This document shows positions 1 through 7,590 of a DNA stretch of 64,000 nucleotides, piece by piece. The notes beneath the pieces were generated by a model that saw only the letters and a list, made by a program, of their open reading frames with translations, ran no database searches and was not told the DNA's origin. Numbering within the stretch: the first letter of the stretch is position 1; each line of letters opens with the position of its first letter. Made by a program: the position numbers and the translations under genes. Source of the stretch: Candidatus Magnetocorallium paracelense (GTDB lineage Bacteria > Nitrospirota > Thermodesulfovibrionia > Thermodesulfovibrionales > Magnetobacteriaceae); NCBI GenBank assembly GCA_029001845.1, contig JAREWP010000075.1, forward strand, positions 158,679-222,678, written 5' to 3'.

Positions 1-277
1 TCATTAAGGCGCCGGAAAAGGCGAAAGAAAGCAGAAATTTCTTTTTCCATGAATTTCGGTCCCCTATTGCACCCAGTACAGGCGCTGACAGAGCGACGAT
101 TATGCCTGAAACGGAGTTCGCCAGACCCAACATCAATGTCGAGAGGTTAATATCGACTCCCGTACTCCAATACTGTTTAAAGAAAACAGGGAAAAACCCC
201 GCCATCACAGTCGTAGCGAATGCGGAATTCGCCCAATCATACAAAGCCCAACCAAGAACCTGTTTTTTCTTTTTCAT
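1..277 (-). CDS. MFS transporter, UMF1/Atg22-like (partial, N-terminal part)
   Basis: Only about the first 92 residues are in the window; the gene continues past the left edge. After a short lysine-rich start the protein reads GWALYDWANSAF, the characteristic opening of the UMF1 (Atg22-related) branch of the major facilitator superfamily. A first membrane helix, a loop and a second helix follow, ending in GDRNSWKKK, which matches the conserved MFS loop between helices 2 and 3. Such proteins are inner-membrane secondary transporters; the substrate cannot be told from this fragment. The ATG is preceded by a GGGAG stretch, and the gene diverges from the anti-sigma gene on the other strand. Confidence 0.75.
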   Translation of the reverse strand, partial: MKKKKQVLGWALYDWANSAFATTVMAGFFPVFFKQYWSTGVDINLSTLMLGLANSVSGIIVALSAPVLGAIGDRNSWKKKFLLSFAFSGALM

Positions 278-417
278 TGTTTCTTCAATACTCCCGTCCC
301 TTCTCAACCGGTGATTGGATGAATGAGACAATGCGTTGCTGTAATGTATTATATACTGTTTAATGCAAAAATTTGTAATTTCACAGGTCTTGAATAAACA
401 AAGCTCTTATCATTTGC

Positions 418-452
418 ATCGTCAATTGTCAATCGAAAGTCGTCAATTGCAG
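418..452. repeat. degenerate heptamer repeat (GTCAATT type)
   Basis: The gap between the two divergent genes contains GTCAATT, GTCAATC, GAAAGTC, GTCAATT in direct succession, a degenerate period-7 array. It is close to the reverse complement of the much longer GATTGAC array between fliQ and fliR. The rest of this gap is AT-rich and shows nothing else I can name. Confidence 0.5.
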
Positions 453-547
453 ATAGGCCCTTAGAGTTGTTTTTTGAAGTGCTGTTGTGTTATTTTTCTC
501 AATAAGTGTGCGATATTCTGAATTCTATAAAAGAAGGAGTTAGTATA

Positions 548-967
548 ATGAATAAGGAGACCATACAAAAAAAATCTTTTGAAAATAGAATCGAAAGGCT
601 TCCCGACATTCTCGATTTTTTAATGGATGTGATGCAGGAACATGGCGTAGGGGAAGAAAAAATGTTCGATATACAAACAGCAGTCGACGAAGCATGCACC
701 AACATTATTCAATACTCCTTTCCCGACAAAAAAGAGGAGACTATCGAGATATCGTGCAATAAAGAGGAGAACTCATTTATTGTAACCGTAAAGCACAGCG
801 GCGAACCTTTCGACCCCAGGCAGGTTAAAGACCCCGATCTGGACGAGCAGATCGAGACACGTGAAGTTGGCGGTCTTGGTATCTACTTTATGAGGCAACT
901 TCTTGATGAATTCAGATATGAGTATAAGGATGGACTGGAAATTTTGGTAATGGTAAAATACATATAA
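548..967 (+). CDS. RsbW/SpoIIAB-like serine kinase (anti-sigma factor family)
   Basis: A 139-residue GHKL ATPase of the anti-sigma/serine kinase family, which phosphorylates STAS partners and sequesters a regulator in partner-switching pathways. The N-box is clear (AVDEACTNIIQY, Asn52) and so is the glycine-rich G2 box (REVGGLGIYFMR). The G1 box, normally DxG, reads H83-S-G, so the adenine-contacting Asp is missing. I chose the ATG at 548 because AGAAGGAG lies just upstream; an in-frame ATG at 506 has no such site. The STAS gene follows after 35 nt, so the two probably act together. Kinase activity is uncertain because of the G1 substitution. Confidence 0.85.
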   Translation: MNKETIQKKSFENRIERLPDILDFLMDVMQEHGVGEEKMFDIQTAVDEACTNIIQYSFPDKKEETIEISCNKEENSFIVTVKHSGEPFDPRQVKDPDLDEQIETREVGGLGIYFMRQLLDEFRYEYKDGLEILVMVKYI

Positions 968-1002
968 TTTGAAATAAAATATACATAAAGGGGGCATAGA
1001 AA

Positions 1003-1341
1003 TTGGATATTTCAATAAAAGAGCAGACCAGTGAGATTACAATTGTAGAAATTAGCGGGAGAATCGATGCATCGAACACACCGATGCTTGATGAGGAAAT
1101 GTCAAAGGTGCTTTCAGAGGGGAAGACGAAAGTCATAGTGGATCTTTCCAATCTTGCATATATAAGCAGTGCAGGGCTGAGAGTGTTTCTCTCGGCAGTA
1201 AAGAAGCTCAAAAAGTCTAACGGCGATTTAAGACTCTGCGGCCTGAGCCCGAATATTATGAAAATATTTAAACTTGCAGGCTTTAATAAGATTTTTCAAA
1301 TCTTCGATTCAGAGAAAGAAGCAGTTGACAGTTTCGCATAA
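1003..1341 (+). CDS. STAS-domain anti-sigma factor antagonist (SpoIIAA-like)
   Basis: A 112-residue single STAS domain protein. The phosphorylation loop reads YISSAGLR with the candidate phospho-serines at 55-56; the conserved Asp before the pair is Ile here. In the SpoIIAA/RsbV family the unphosphorylated STAS protein binds the RsbW-like kinase and releases its target. It starts at TTG behind AAAGGGGG. It follows the kinase gene closely and is followed 29 nt later by a GH57-type gene, so all three may be one transcript. No sigma factor lies beside it, so the controlled output is unknown. Confidence 0.88.
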   Translation: MDISIKEQTSEITIVEISGRIDASNTPMLDEEMSKVLSEGKTKVIVDLSNLAYISSAGLRVFLSAVKKLKKSNGDLRLCGLSPNIMKIFKLAGFNKIFQIFDSEKEAVDSFA

Positions 1342-1370
1342 ATCAGATATTTGAATGAAAGAGGTCAATA

Positions 1371-2834
1371 ATGGTGACACTTGAGGAATACAGCAATGAT
1401 ATACCCAATATATCGGGTTCCGAAAAGCTCATAGAGAAAGTGATAAATGACAGTAGAGACAAGCCTGTTTTTTTGCACGAAGGCGGGATAAACTTTGATC
1501 AAGTAAAAAGCGCATGCGCCATAGCCTTGCACATGCAACAACCACTGATTCCCGCCGGCGGCCATGAACTTCAGACTGCGGGAATTATCAGCAATCTTAA
1601 ATTTATGATGGATAACCAACACATTCACGATTATCATAATGCTTCTCAGTTTCACTGGTGCTACAAACGAATGGGGGAGTATATTCCCCAGCTGATTCAT
1701 GATGGGAAACAGCCCAGAATTATGCTCGAATACTCTGGAGTCCTCTTTCACGGATTAAGAAATATGGGTTTAAACGATATCATAGACAGCCTCAAAACCA
1801 TTACATGCGACAGGAATTACAGGCGCGCAGTAGAATGGCTCGGTTGTCCCTGGGGGCATGCCGTTGCTCCTTCGACTCCTGTACAGGATTACATATTACA
1901 TGTAAAGGCGTGGCAGCATCACTTTGCAGCAATTTTCGGCACAGAGGCATTGAGCAGAGTAAAAGGTTTCTCCCCCTCCGAAATGGCCCTTCCCAATCAC
2001 CCTGATATAGCCTTCGAATTTGTAAAAACCCTTAAAAATTGCGGCTACACATGGGTTTTGGTTCAGGAACATTCCGTTGAACAACCGGAAAACGGTTACG
2101 GGCCTGAGCGAAAACATATTCCCCATCTGCTTAAATGTACGAATTCTTCAGGAGAAAGCGCAAGTATTGTCGCTGTTATAAAGACTCAGGGAAGCGATAC
2201 GAAACTTGTCGCCCAGATGCAGCCTTATTATGAGGCAAAGGGGCTGTCAAGGTGGGAATTGGGAGGACAGCAGCTCCCGCCCGTTGTTACGCAGATATCG
2301 GATGGAGAGAACGGAGGAGTAATGATTAATGAGTTTCCTGCGAAGTACTTTGAGGTTTGTTCTGAGGCAACCGGATCGGAAACTCCATTGATGAATATAA
2401 CTGAATATTTGGAACATCTTTTTACAGCAGGAATCGAAGAAAACGATTTACCTCTTTTACAACCTGTTATGCAAAAACGTATATGGGATCGCTTTGCACC
2501 TGGCGATGAGCCGGAAAAAATGGAAAAGACAATAGAGGAGTTGAAAAAAGAAGGCCACGGCTTTCATATGGAAGGCGGAAGCTGGACCAACAATATATCC
2601 TGGGTCAAAGGTTACGAGGATGTACTGGGTCCCATGGAAAAACTCAGTTCTCTGTTCTACGAGAAGGTCGTTAAGCCTGGTATATCGACAGATGAATACA
2701 GGTTTAAAAACGCACTTTTTCACCTTCTGGCTTCTCAAACCAGTTGTTATCGCTACTGGGGGCAGGGAACATGGCCCGAATATGGCAAAGAAATATGCCG
2801 CAGAGCCAATGACATCCTGACGTACGATTTTTAG
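1371..2834 (+). CDS. Glycoside hydrolase family 57-like protein
   Basis: A 487-residue protein of the GH57/polysaccharide-deacetylase-like fold (distorted TIM barrel) seen in many uncultured and photosynthetic bacteria. Early His-containing strands (IPAGGHE), a central GCPWGHAVAP segment and the KGFSPSEMALPNHPDIAFEF block fit this group; the Glu in SPSEMALP is the likely nucleophile position by analogy. Characterised GH57 enzymes act on alpha-glucans as amylases, branching enzymes or amylopullulanases, but this sub-branch has no function I can name. GAAAGAGG precedes the ATG. It lies downstream of the kinase/STAS pair and is followed by a stem-loop. Confidence 0.75.
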   Translation: MVTLEEYSNDIPNISGSEKLIEKVINDSRDKPVFLHEGGINFDQVKSACAIALHMQQPLIPAGGHELQTAGIISNLKFMMDNQHIHDYHNASQFHWCYKRMGEYIPQLIHDGKQPRIMLEYSGVLFHGLRNMGLNDIIDSLKTITCDRNYRRAVEWLGCPWGHAVAPSTPVQDYILHVKAWQHHFAAIFGTEALSRVKGFSPSEMALPNHPDIAFEFVKTLKNCGYTWVLVQEHSVEQPENGYGPERKHIPHLLKCTNSSGESASIVAVIKTQGSDTKLVAQMQPYYEAKGLSRWELGGQQLPPVVTQISDGENGGVMINEFPAKYFEVCSEATGSETPLMNITEYLEHLFTAGIEENDLPLLQPVMQKRIWDRFAPGDEPEKMEKTIEELKKEGHGFHMEGGSWTNNISWVKGYEDVLGPMEKLSSLFYEKVVKPGISTDEYRFKNALFHLLASQTSCYRYWGQGTWPEYGKEICRRANDILTYDF

Positions 2835-2837
2835 AAC

Positions 2838-2955
2838 TGCCGATAGCTGACTGTGAGGCTAAAAGCAACAATCAGCTATCGGCAGCCAGCCTTCAGCAAA
2901 TGAAATTACTGACATTATGCTAAAAATAAGCATCACCTTAATGGTGAGTGTAAAT
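2838..2955. repeat. partial copy of the TCAGC-ended palindromic repeat, with a 14-bp stem-loop
   Basis: CTGCCGATAGCTGA and its exact reverse complement form a 14-bp stem around a 21-nt loop right after the GH57 stop. The following CAGCCTTCAGC, the CTAAAAATAAGC and the CACCTTAATGGTGA hairpin match the left half of the element at about 30.2 kb. No T-run follows the first stem, so a terminator role is unproven. Confidence 0.6.
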
Positions 2956-2968
2956 TTTTACTATAAGC

Positions 2969-3757
2969 TCAGGAATTTCCCGTTATTGTTTTAAGATAAT
3001 CTCCCGGAGCAAGAGAGTCGTCAGGGGGGCGTCTGGCCAGGAAGGAGACGATTTGAGGATCGTCTGACATCTTTAGTTCATCCATCGTTCCTGTAAATAC
3101 GATTTCGCCTCTGTTTAACATGACTGCATAATCGGCGATAATATGTATGCTTGGCAGTTCGTGAGTAACCACAACGATCGTTATTTTAAATACCTTTTTC
3201 AATCTTACAATCAGCTCATCCAACCCTGCCGCAGTAACGGGATCGAGACCGGCGGAAGGTTCGTCAAGAAAGAGCAGATCGGGGTCCAGAGCCATTGCTC
3301 TGGCTATGCCGGCTCTCTTTTTCATACCTCCCGACAGTTGTGAGGGATATAACCCGCCTGAACCGGAAAGCCCTACGAGATCGAGTTTCATCCTGACCAT
3401 GATATCGATAGTGGAACCCTGCAGTTTTGTATGTTCCGTTACAGGCAACGCCACATTATCGGATACAGTCAGGGAGTTCAATAAGGCGGCGCCCTGAAAG
3501 AGCACTCCCATCTTTTTTCTCACATCGATCATTTCAATTTCGCTTAAGGATGTGATATCCCGTTCATTTATAAAAATATTTCCCTTTGTCGGTTTCAGGA
3601 GCCCGATAATATGCCTTAAGAGAGTACTTTTACCGGATCCGCTTCCTCCCAGTATCACTGTAGTCATACCGCGAGGGATAGAGAATGTTACGTTTTTCAA
3701 TATCTCCCTGGTACCGTAATGGGTAACCAGTCCTTTCACTTCAATTGCTTTTTCCAT
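2969..3757 (-). CDS. mlaF: ABC transporter ATP-binding protein, MlaF-like
   Basis: A 262-residue ATPase of the MlaF/Ttg2A family, which powers MlaE-type permeases that move phospholipids between the membranes of diderm bacteria. The Walker A is GGSGSGKST, the signature is LSGGMKKRAGIARA and Walker B plus catalytic Glu reads LLFLDEPSAGLD. LSGGMKKR is typical of MlaF rather than of general importers. I chose the ATG at 3757, one base after the mlaE stop; an upstream start would lie inside mlaE. It is the last gene of a minus-strand operon. The usual partners mlaD, mlaC and mlaA are not nearby. Confidence 0.9.
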   Translation of the reverse strand: MEKAIEVKGLVTHYGTREILKNVTFSIPRGMTTVILGGSGSGKSTLLRHIIGLLKPTKGNIFINERDITSLSEIEMIDVRKKMGVLFQGAALLNSLTVSDNVALPVTEHTKLQGSTIDIMVRMKLDLVGLSGSGGLYPSQLSGGMKKRAGIARAMALDPDLLFLDEPSAGLDPVTAAGLDELIVRLKKVFKITIVVVTHELPSIHIIADYAVMLNRGEIVFTGTMDELKMSDDPQIVSFLARRPPDDSLAPGDYLKTITGNS

Positions 3758-3758
3758 A

Positions 3759-4565
3759 TCAGGTAAAAAAGAAAAACAGGATAGTAAAAAAGAGATCAAA
3801 TACAATGACCAGTATTATAGAGGCAACTACGGCGGCAGTTGTCCGCTTCCCCACATCTTCAGCTCCCCCCTCCACTCTGAGACCCTGATATACGCCTACC
3901 AGGGTGATCACTATGCCAAAGGCAAGGGCTTTTACCAGACCTGTGAAGATATCCTGTATGGCAAGGGAGTTAATGGTTTGTTCTATATAGGCCCCGGGGC
4001 TTAGTCCAAGCATGGTTGACGCAAGGATCGTTCCGCCTGTTATGCCGGAAAAATCGGCGATAAGCGTCAAGGCGGGCATCATAATCATAAGAGCGATCAG
4101 TTTAGGAACAATGAGATAGCGAATCGGGTTTATGCCCATTGTGACCAGTGCGTCGATTTCTTCTGCCGCCTTCATTGAGCCGATCTCGGCGGCAAAGGCC
4201 GAACCGCTTCTGCCCGATACGAGTACTGCCGTCAGAATGGGGCCAAGCTCTCTTGTTAAGGATATGCCTACCAGGTCCGCTACATATATAAGGGCTCCAA
4301 ACTTCTTTAACTGATAAGCCGCCTGAAGAGCCAGAATGACACCGACAAAAAAGGATATAAGCGAGACGATGGGCACGGAATTATATCCTGTGCGAACCAT
4401 TTCGACTATGCTTGCCCTTATTCTCGGCGGCCTTCCCGTTAGGGGGGAGATAAATGTCTGGTAAAAGACGCTGTTTATAAGTACGGATATCGTGTTTAAA
4501 CTGTCAAGCAGGGAGAGAAAGGTTTTACCGGTATAGCCGAAAATTTCCTTAACAGGCAACGGCAT
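3759..4565 (-). CDS. mlaE: ABC transporter permease, MlaE-like
   Basis: An inner-membrane permease of about 268 residues in the MlaE/DUF140 family with about five hydrophobic segments. The conserved core LTRELGPILTAVLVSGRSG, then AAEIGSMKAAEEIDAL, is the family signature. It pairs with the adjacent MlaF ATPase for lipid transport. Several Met codons lie near the 5' end; I favour the one at 4565 (MPLPVKE), which overlaps the upstream STAS gene by 17 nt, while the first at 4601 would overlap by more. The overlap implies translational coupling to the STAS gene, as with MlaB in the Mla complex. Confidence 0.9.
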   Translation of the reverse strand: MPLPVKEIFGYTGKTFLSLLDSLNTISVLINSVFYQTFISPLTGRPPRIRASIVEMVRTGYNSVPIVSLISFFVGVILALQAAYQLKKFGALIYVADLVGISLTRELGPILTAVLVSGRSGSAFAAEIGSMKAAEEIDALVTMGINPIRYLIVPKLIALMIMMPALTLIADFSGITGGTILASTMLGLSPGAYIEQTINSLAIQDIFTGLVKALAFGIVITLVGVYQGLRVEGGAEDVGKRTTAAVVASIILVIVFDLFFTILFFFFT

Positions 4566-4884
4566 TGTCGACACTTTCATAGATATCGAAAACACTGTCA
4601 AGTCTTGCGAACCTGAATATCTCCATCACACTGTCGGGTATGCCGGTAAGCCTGAGAGCGCCACCATATTCCATCATACTCTTTAGCACTTCTACGAATG
4701 TGGCTATGCCGGAACTGTCTATATATGAGACTCCCCCAAAATCTACAATAAGAGGTGTTATCTTTCGATCCACAAGTTTCATTAACTCCTTTCTCAGTAC
4801 AGGAGAAGAGTGCATATCGATCTCACCTGAGAGGTAAAATGCCTTTTTGTCATTTTTTGTTACTGCTTCCAGTCCGATATTCAT
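4549..4884 (-). CDS. STAS-domain protein, MlaB- or SpoIIAA-like
   Basis: A 111-residue STAS domain with a canonical phosphorylation loop, SYIDSSGI (Ser57/Ser58). By position it could be MlaB, the cytoplasmic STAS subunit of the MlaFEDB transporter, since mlaE overlaps its 3' end. By its intact DSSG motif and its upstream neighbours, a kinase and a PP2C phosphatase, it could be an SpoIIAA-type antagonist. The sequence supports both, so a phospho-regulated MlaB is a reasonable inference. GAGGAGC lies upstream of the ATG. Confidence 0.88.
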   Translation of the reverse strand: MNIGLEAVTKNDKKAFYLSGEIDMHSSPVLRKELMKLVDRKITPLIVDFGGVSYIDSSGIATFVEVLKSMMEYGGALRLTGIPDSVMEIFRFARLDSVFDIYESVDNAVAC

Positions 4885-4931
4885 TTTTTTGCTCCTCTGT
4901 TCCGTAAGTTTTCATATCTTCAACTCAATAC

Positions 4932-4968
4932 CATTAACTTAAGGGGTGCTTTGCTCCTTAAGTTAATG
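4932..4968. other. 13-bp perfect stem-loop inside the partner-switch/Mla operon
   Basis: CATTAACTTAAGG and its exact complement flank an 11-nt loop in the 102-nt gap between the kinase gene and the STAS gene. There is no U-tract on either side, so it looks more like an mRNA-processing or stability element than an intrinsic terminator. It could set different expression for the upstream (phosphatase, kinase) and downstream (STAS, mlaE, mlaF) parts of the operon. Confidence 0.6.
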
Positions 4969-4986
4969 ACATTGATCTTCAACTTA

Positions 4987-5400
4987 TTAAGAACTTACCC
5001 TGTTTTTTATTAATATAAGTCTGTTACCCTCTTTTCTTTCACTGTCAAAATCGAAGACATCGAAGGTGCGTTTAACCAGATGTACGCCAAGCCCGCCTGG
5101 TCTCAAATCTTCAAAGTCCCTGCCGCGAACCTTTTCGGGCTCTGTTTTCGTCCCATTATCTTCGATTATGACAAGGAATTCGGAATCTGTTATATTAAAT
5201 TTTAAAGTTATCTCGCCCTCTGTGTCTCCTCCGTATGCATGGCGTATAACGTTTGTGCATGCCTCTGTGAGAGCGACTTTAATCTCGTTTATTATAACAT
5301 CGGAAATTTCAAAAATCTCGCCCAATTTTTCTATTACAGCCCTTAGCATTGTAAGATATTGGGGATGAGAAGGAATCGTAAGAATCGTCGAATACTTCAT
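4987..5400 (-). CDS. RsbW/SpoIIAB-like serine kinase (anti-sigma factor family)
   Basis: A 137-residue GHKL ATPase with all three boxes intact: N-box VALTEACTNVIRHAYGG, G1 box IIEDNG (DxG present) and G2 box RPGGLGVHLVKR. This should be an active STAS-phosphorylating kinase. It sits 21 nt after the PP2C phosphatase gene and 102 nt before the STAS gene, the usual kinase-phosphatase-substrate set of partner switching. Unlike the paralogue at the left end of the window, its nucleotide-binding Asp is conserved. No sigma factor gene adjoins it; the downstream genes are mlaE and mlaF. Confidence 0.9.
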   Translation of the reverse strand: MKYSTILTIPSHPQYLTMLRAVIEKLGEIFEISDVIINEIKVALTEACTNVIRHAYGGDTEGEITLKFNITDSEFLVIIEDNGTKTEPEKVRGRDFEDLRPGGLGVHLVKRTFDVFDFDSERKEGNRLILIKNRVSS

Positions 5401-5421
5401 TTTCTAAAAATGATAAAAGAC

Positions 5422-6744
5422 CTAAACAGCCAATCTCCTTAATTCCAATAAAGTCAGGTCGTCAGCTTTCACTGCTCCCATAGAAAATTCGTTAATATAA
5501 CTAAAAATTCCGTCTATAATGTCTTCGTCATATCTGTGGTCTCTGACATATTTGACAAAGCCGTCGAAGCCAAGCCTGAGCCCCTTTGCATTTAAAGCAT
5601 CGAAAACGCCGTCAGTAAAAAAGAGCATCTTCTCTCCGATGCCGAGAGATATATTACTTGGAGGGTAAGGGGAGGGAAAAGTGCCAAGGGGAAGCCCTGA
5701 AGGAATTTCCACGACTTTGACTTCATCGGATGTAAAGTGAAGAAATGGCGGATGACCTGCCGAAGAGAGTTGCAGCTCTCCTGTATGCACATCGATTAAC
5801 ATATGCAAAGCTGTGAGGAACATTCCTCTCGGTGCGTTTGAAAGAAGTCCGTTAAGGCGTTTGAGCATTACCTCTGTGGAATCGGTACGAGAGGCCAGCC
5901 ATCTGAAATCGCCGAGGGCTTTGACCATATATAATGCAGCAGATACGCCCTTACCCGAAACATCGCCGATCAATGCACTTACTTTGTCCCCTTCAGGCTC
6001 CAGTATATCGTATATGTCGCCTCCGATTTCAGAGGCCGATATATTAAAGGCCGTTATTTTTATGCCTCCTCTTTCATATACAGAAGATTCAGGCAGAAAA
6101 TTTCTTAAGAGAGCCATCGCAATGTCGATTCCAAGTTTAAGGCGTTCCCTTTCAGAGGATTCCCGATAGAGGGTTTTTTCATGAAACATAGCGTTTTCTA
6201 TTGCAATGGCAGCGTGTTTTGACAGTATATTGAGCAATTCCAGGTCGGACTCTTCAAAACTCTCTTTCTCCTGTGGATTCAGCACTTCGATTACCCCTGT
6301 AAAACCTCTTTCGCCAATCATGGGAGAGGCGACCAGACTCCTTGACGGTACGCCGGCGATCCTGTCTGCAATGAGGCAGAGGTTACCTTCCGATTGGGCG
6401 TCTTTCACGAGGAGAGGTTTTTTCGATTGAGCAACCATGCCTGCTATACCCTGACCTATGTCAAGACTCGCCTTTTTTTTGAGAGAGCAAAAAAAGCTGT
6501 CCTCCTCTTTGAGCACTTCCGGTACTTCCAGCATGTTTGAGTCGCTGTTGTACAGAAAGACCAGACATATCTCTCCGTTTAAAGATATCTGAATATTTTC
6601 GACAATAGAGGATAGCGCATCATTTAAACTCAGGTGTGAAGATATGGAAGACAGTATATCGAATATGGAATCTCCATTAAAGGTCTTTATGGCGATTTCA
6701 TGGCAATTGCCTTCGGTAATCGTTGGGTTCGATTTGTGAGTCAT
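5422..6744 (-). CDS. GAF domain-containing PP2C (SpoIIE-type) serine phosphatase
   Basis: A 440-residue soluble protein with two modules. An N-terminal GAF domain (about residues 40-190) probably senses a small ligand. A C-terminal PPM/SpoIIE phosphatase domain (about 225-437) shows the metal-binding motifs SEIGGDIYD, IGDVSGKGVSAALYM, SAGHPP, FFTDGV and DDLTLL. Enzymes of this type (RsbU, RsbP, SpoIIE) dephosphorylate STAS proteins. It is the first gene of the minus-strand operon with the kinase, STAS, mlaE and mlaF genes, so its likely substrate is the STAS protein encoded there. A 312-nt divergent promoter region lies upstream. Confidence 0.92.
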   Translation of the reverse strand: MTHKSNPTITEGNCHEIAIKTFNGDSIFDILSSISSHLSLNDALSSIVENIQISLNGEICLVFLYNSDSNMLEVPEVLKEEDSFFCSLKKKASLDIGQGIAGMVAQSKKPLLVKDAQSEGNLCLIADRIAGVPSRSLVASPMIGERGFTGVIEVLNPQEKESFEESDLELLNILSKHAAIAIENAMFHEKTLYRESSERERLKLGIDIAMALLRNFLPESSVYERGGIKITAFNISASEIGGDIYDILEPEGDKVSALIGDVSGKGVSAALYMVKALGDFRWLASRTDSTEVMLKRLNGLLSNAPRGMFLTALHMLIDVHTGELQLSSAGHPPFLHFTSDEVKVVEIPSGLPLGTFPSPYPPSNISLGIGEKMLFFTDGVFDALNAKGLRLGFDGFVKYVRDHRYDEDIIDGIFSYINEFSMGAVKADDLTLLELRRLAV

Positions 6745-7056
6745 ATATATTATTATCAGATTTCATGGAACAGTGTCAATCAGGCAAAGCATGGCATGGG
6801 CAGCTACATTGGCTGTCCATGCAAGCTCTCTGTGCAATATTTGCACATCCAATATGGTAAGGTGTGCAATCTTATCTCAGTATTCCTATTTTTTTATTGC
6901 CCGAGAATTGATAAAAAGGCCGGATTTTGGCGCATCGGGGCATAATCTAAAAAGATTATCAACCGGCACGGTATTTGATATATATTTATTAAACACTTTA
7001 ATTTAAATTAAAACATATAAATTATAAAGATCAGAGAATTAAGGAGGTATTATAAA
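6745..7056. other. divergent intergenic region
   Basis: This AT-rich gap separates the minus-strand phosphatase operon from the plus-strand Gly-rich gene and must hold both promoters. It contains ATTGTGCAAATA-like dyads around 6840-6870 and a sigma-54-like site listed separately. I see no gene in it. Confidence 0.5.
6964..6979 (+). promoter_or_regulatory. possible sigma-54-type promoter
   Basis: CGGCACGGTATTTGAT resembles the -24/-12 consensus TGGCAC-N5-TTGCW with correct spacing; the -12 GC is GA here. It would start transcription about 65 nt before the Gly-rich gene. The match is imperfect and no enhancer-binding protein gene is nearby. Confidence 0.3.
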
Positions 7057-7329
7057 ATGGCAACAAACGAATTCGCTAACATGAGTAAGTCAGGAGGAGA
7101 TTCATCCATTGGTCAGGCCGGCATGTCCACAGGGGCAGAAGGCGGGAGCGCTTCAGGTACCGGAGAAGGGGACGTTAACAGCTGGTGGTGGGGTCTTGGC
7201 GGAGGTTACGCAGAAGGAACCGGTTATGCATCTTCCGGAGCCGGCGCTGTCGGTCAAAATGCAATCGGCTCTTCCGGCGGCGGAGTAACTGACAATACAG
7301 ATATCGATTCTATTAATATTTCATCATAG
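7057..7329 (+). CDS. small Gly/Ser-rich protein of unknown function
   Basis: A 90-residue protein that is strongly Gly/Ser-rich with an unusual WWWG cluster near residue 47 and an acidic tail (DNTDIDSINISS). I see no signal peptide and no membrane helix. It has one of the best ribosome-binding sites in the window (AAGGAGGT) and a strong intrinsic terminator just after its stop, so it looks like an abundantly expressed single-gene unit. I do not recognise the family. A structural or surface role, or a modified-peptide precursor, are guesses; the leader does not fit a standard double-glycine leader. Confidence 0.75.
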   Translation: MATNEFANMSKSGGDSSIGQAGMSTGAEGGSASGTGEGDVNSWWWGLGGGYAEGTGYASSGAGAVGQNAIGSSGGGVTDNTDIDSINISS

Positions 7330-7373
7330 ATTGTCCCATCTGCAAAAGAGACTGAGAACTGCAGAACCCAGAC

Positions 7374-7418
7374 AAAGAGGCGGAATCGGCGCGCATCCGA
7401 TTCCGCCTCTTTTATTTT
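7374..7418 (+). terminator. intrinsic terminator after the Gly-rich gene
   Basis: A 15-bp perfect stem, AAGAGGCGGAATCGG with its complement, closes a 7-nt loop and is followed by TTTATTTTCG. This is the strongest rho-independent terminator I see in the window and isolates the Gly-rich gene from the oxidase gene downstream. Confidence 0.85.
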
Positions 7419-7469
7419 CGTCCCGGCCGTGTGTCGTTGCTCCGGTGTGTTTGTTCGTTAGCTACCACC

Positions 7470-7493
7470 GGGGCAGACACGCAGGTCTGCCCC
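7470..7493. repeat. short GGGGCAGAC hairpin repeat
   Basis: GGGGCAGAC and GTCTGCCCC form a 9-bp stem around a 6-nt loop, followed by TACGAAT. It resembles the dispersed intergenic hairpins of similar design elsewhere in this window (the GGACAGGCG hairpins near 21.8 kb). Confidence 0.5.
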
Positions 7494-7590
7494 TACGAAT
7501 CCCCGATCCCTGTGAAGGGTTCATTCTATTTGTTCATCAAAGTGTTATAATACAATCTTTCTATAAAAATTTTAAGAGGAATAATTTTGT

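Noticed and set aside
7057..7329. Gly-rich small protein as a class II microcin or double-glycine-leader bacteriocin
   Set aside because: The GG at residues 13-14 is not preceded by the usual hydrophobic -4 and -7 residues, and no peptidase-transporter or immunity gene is nearby.
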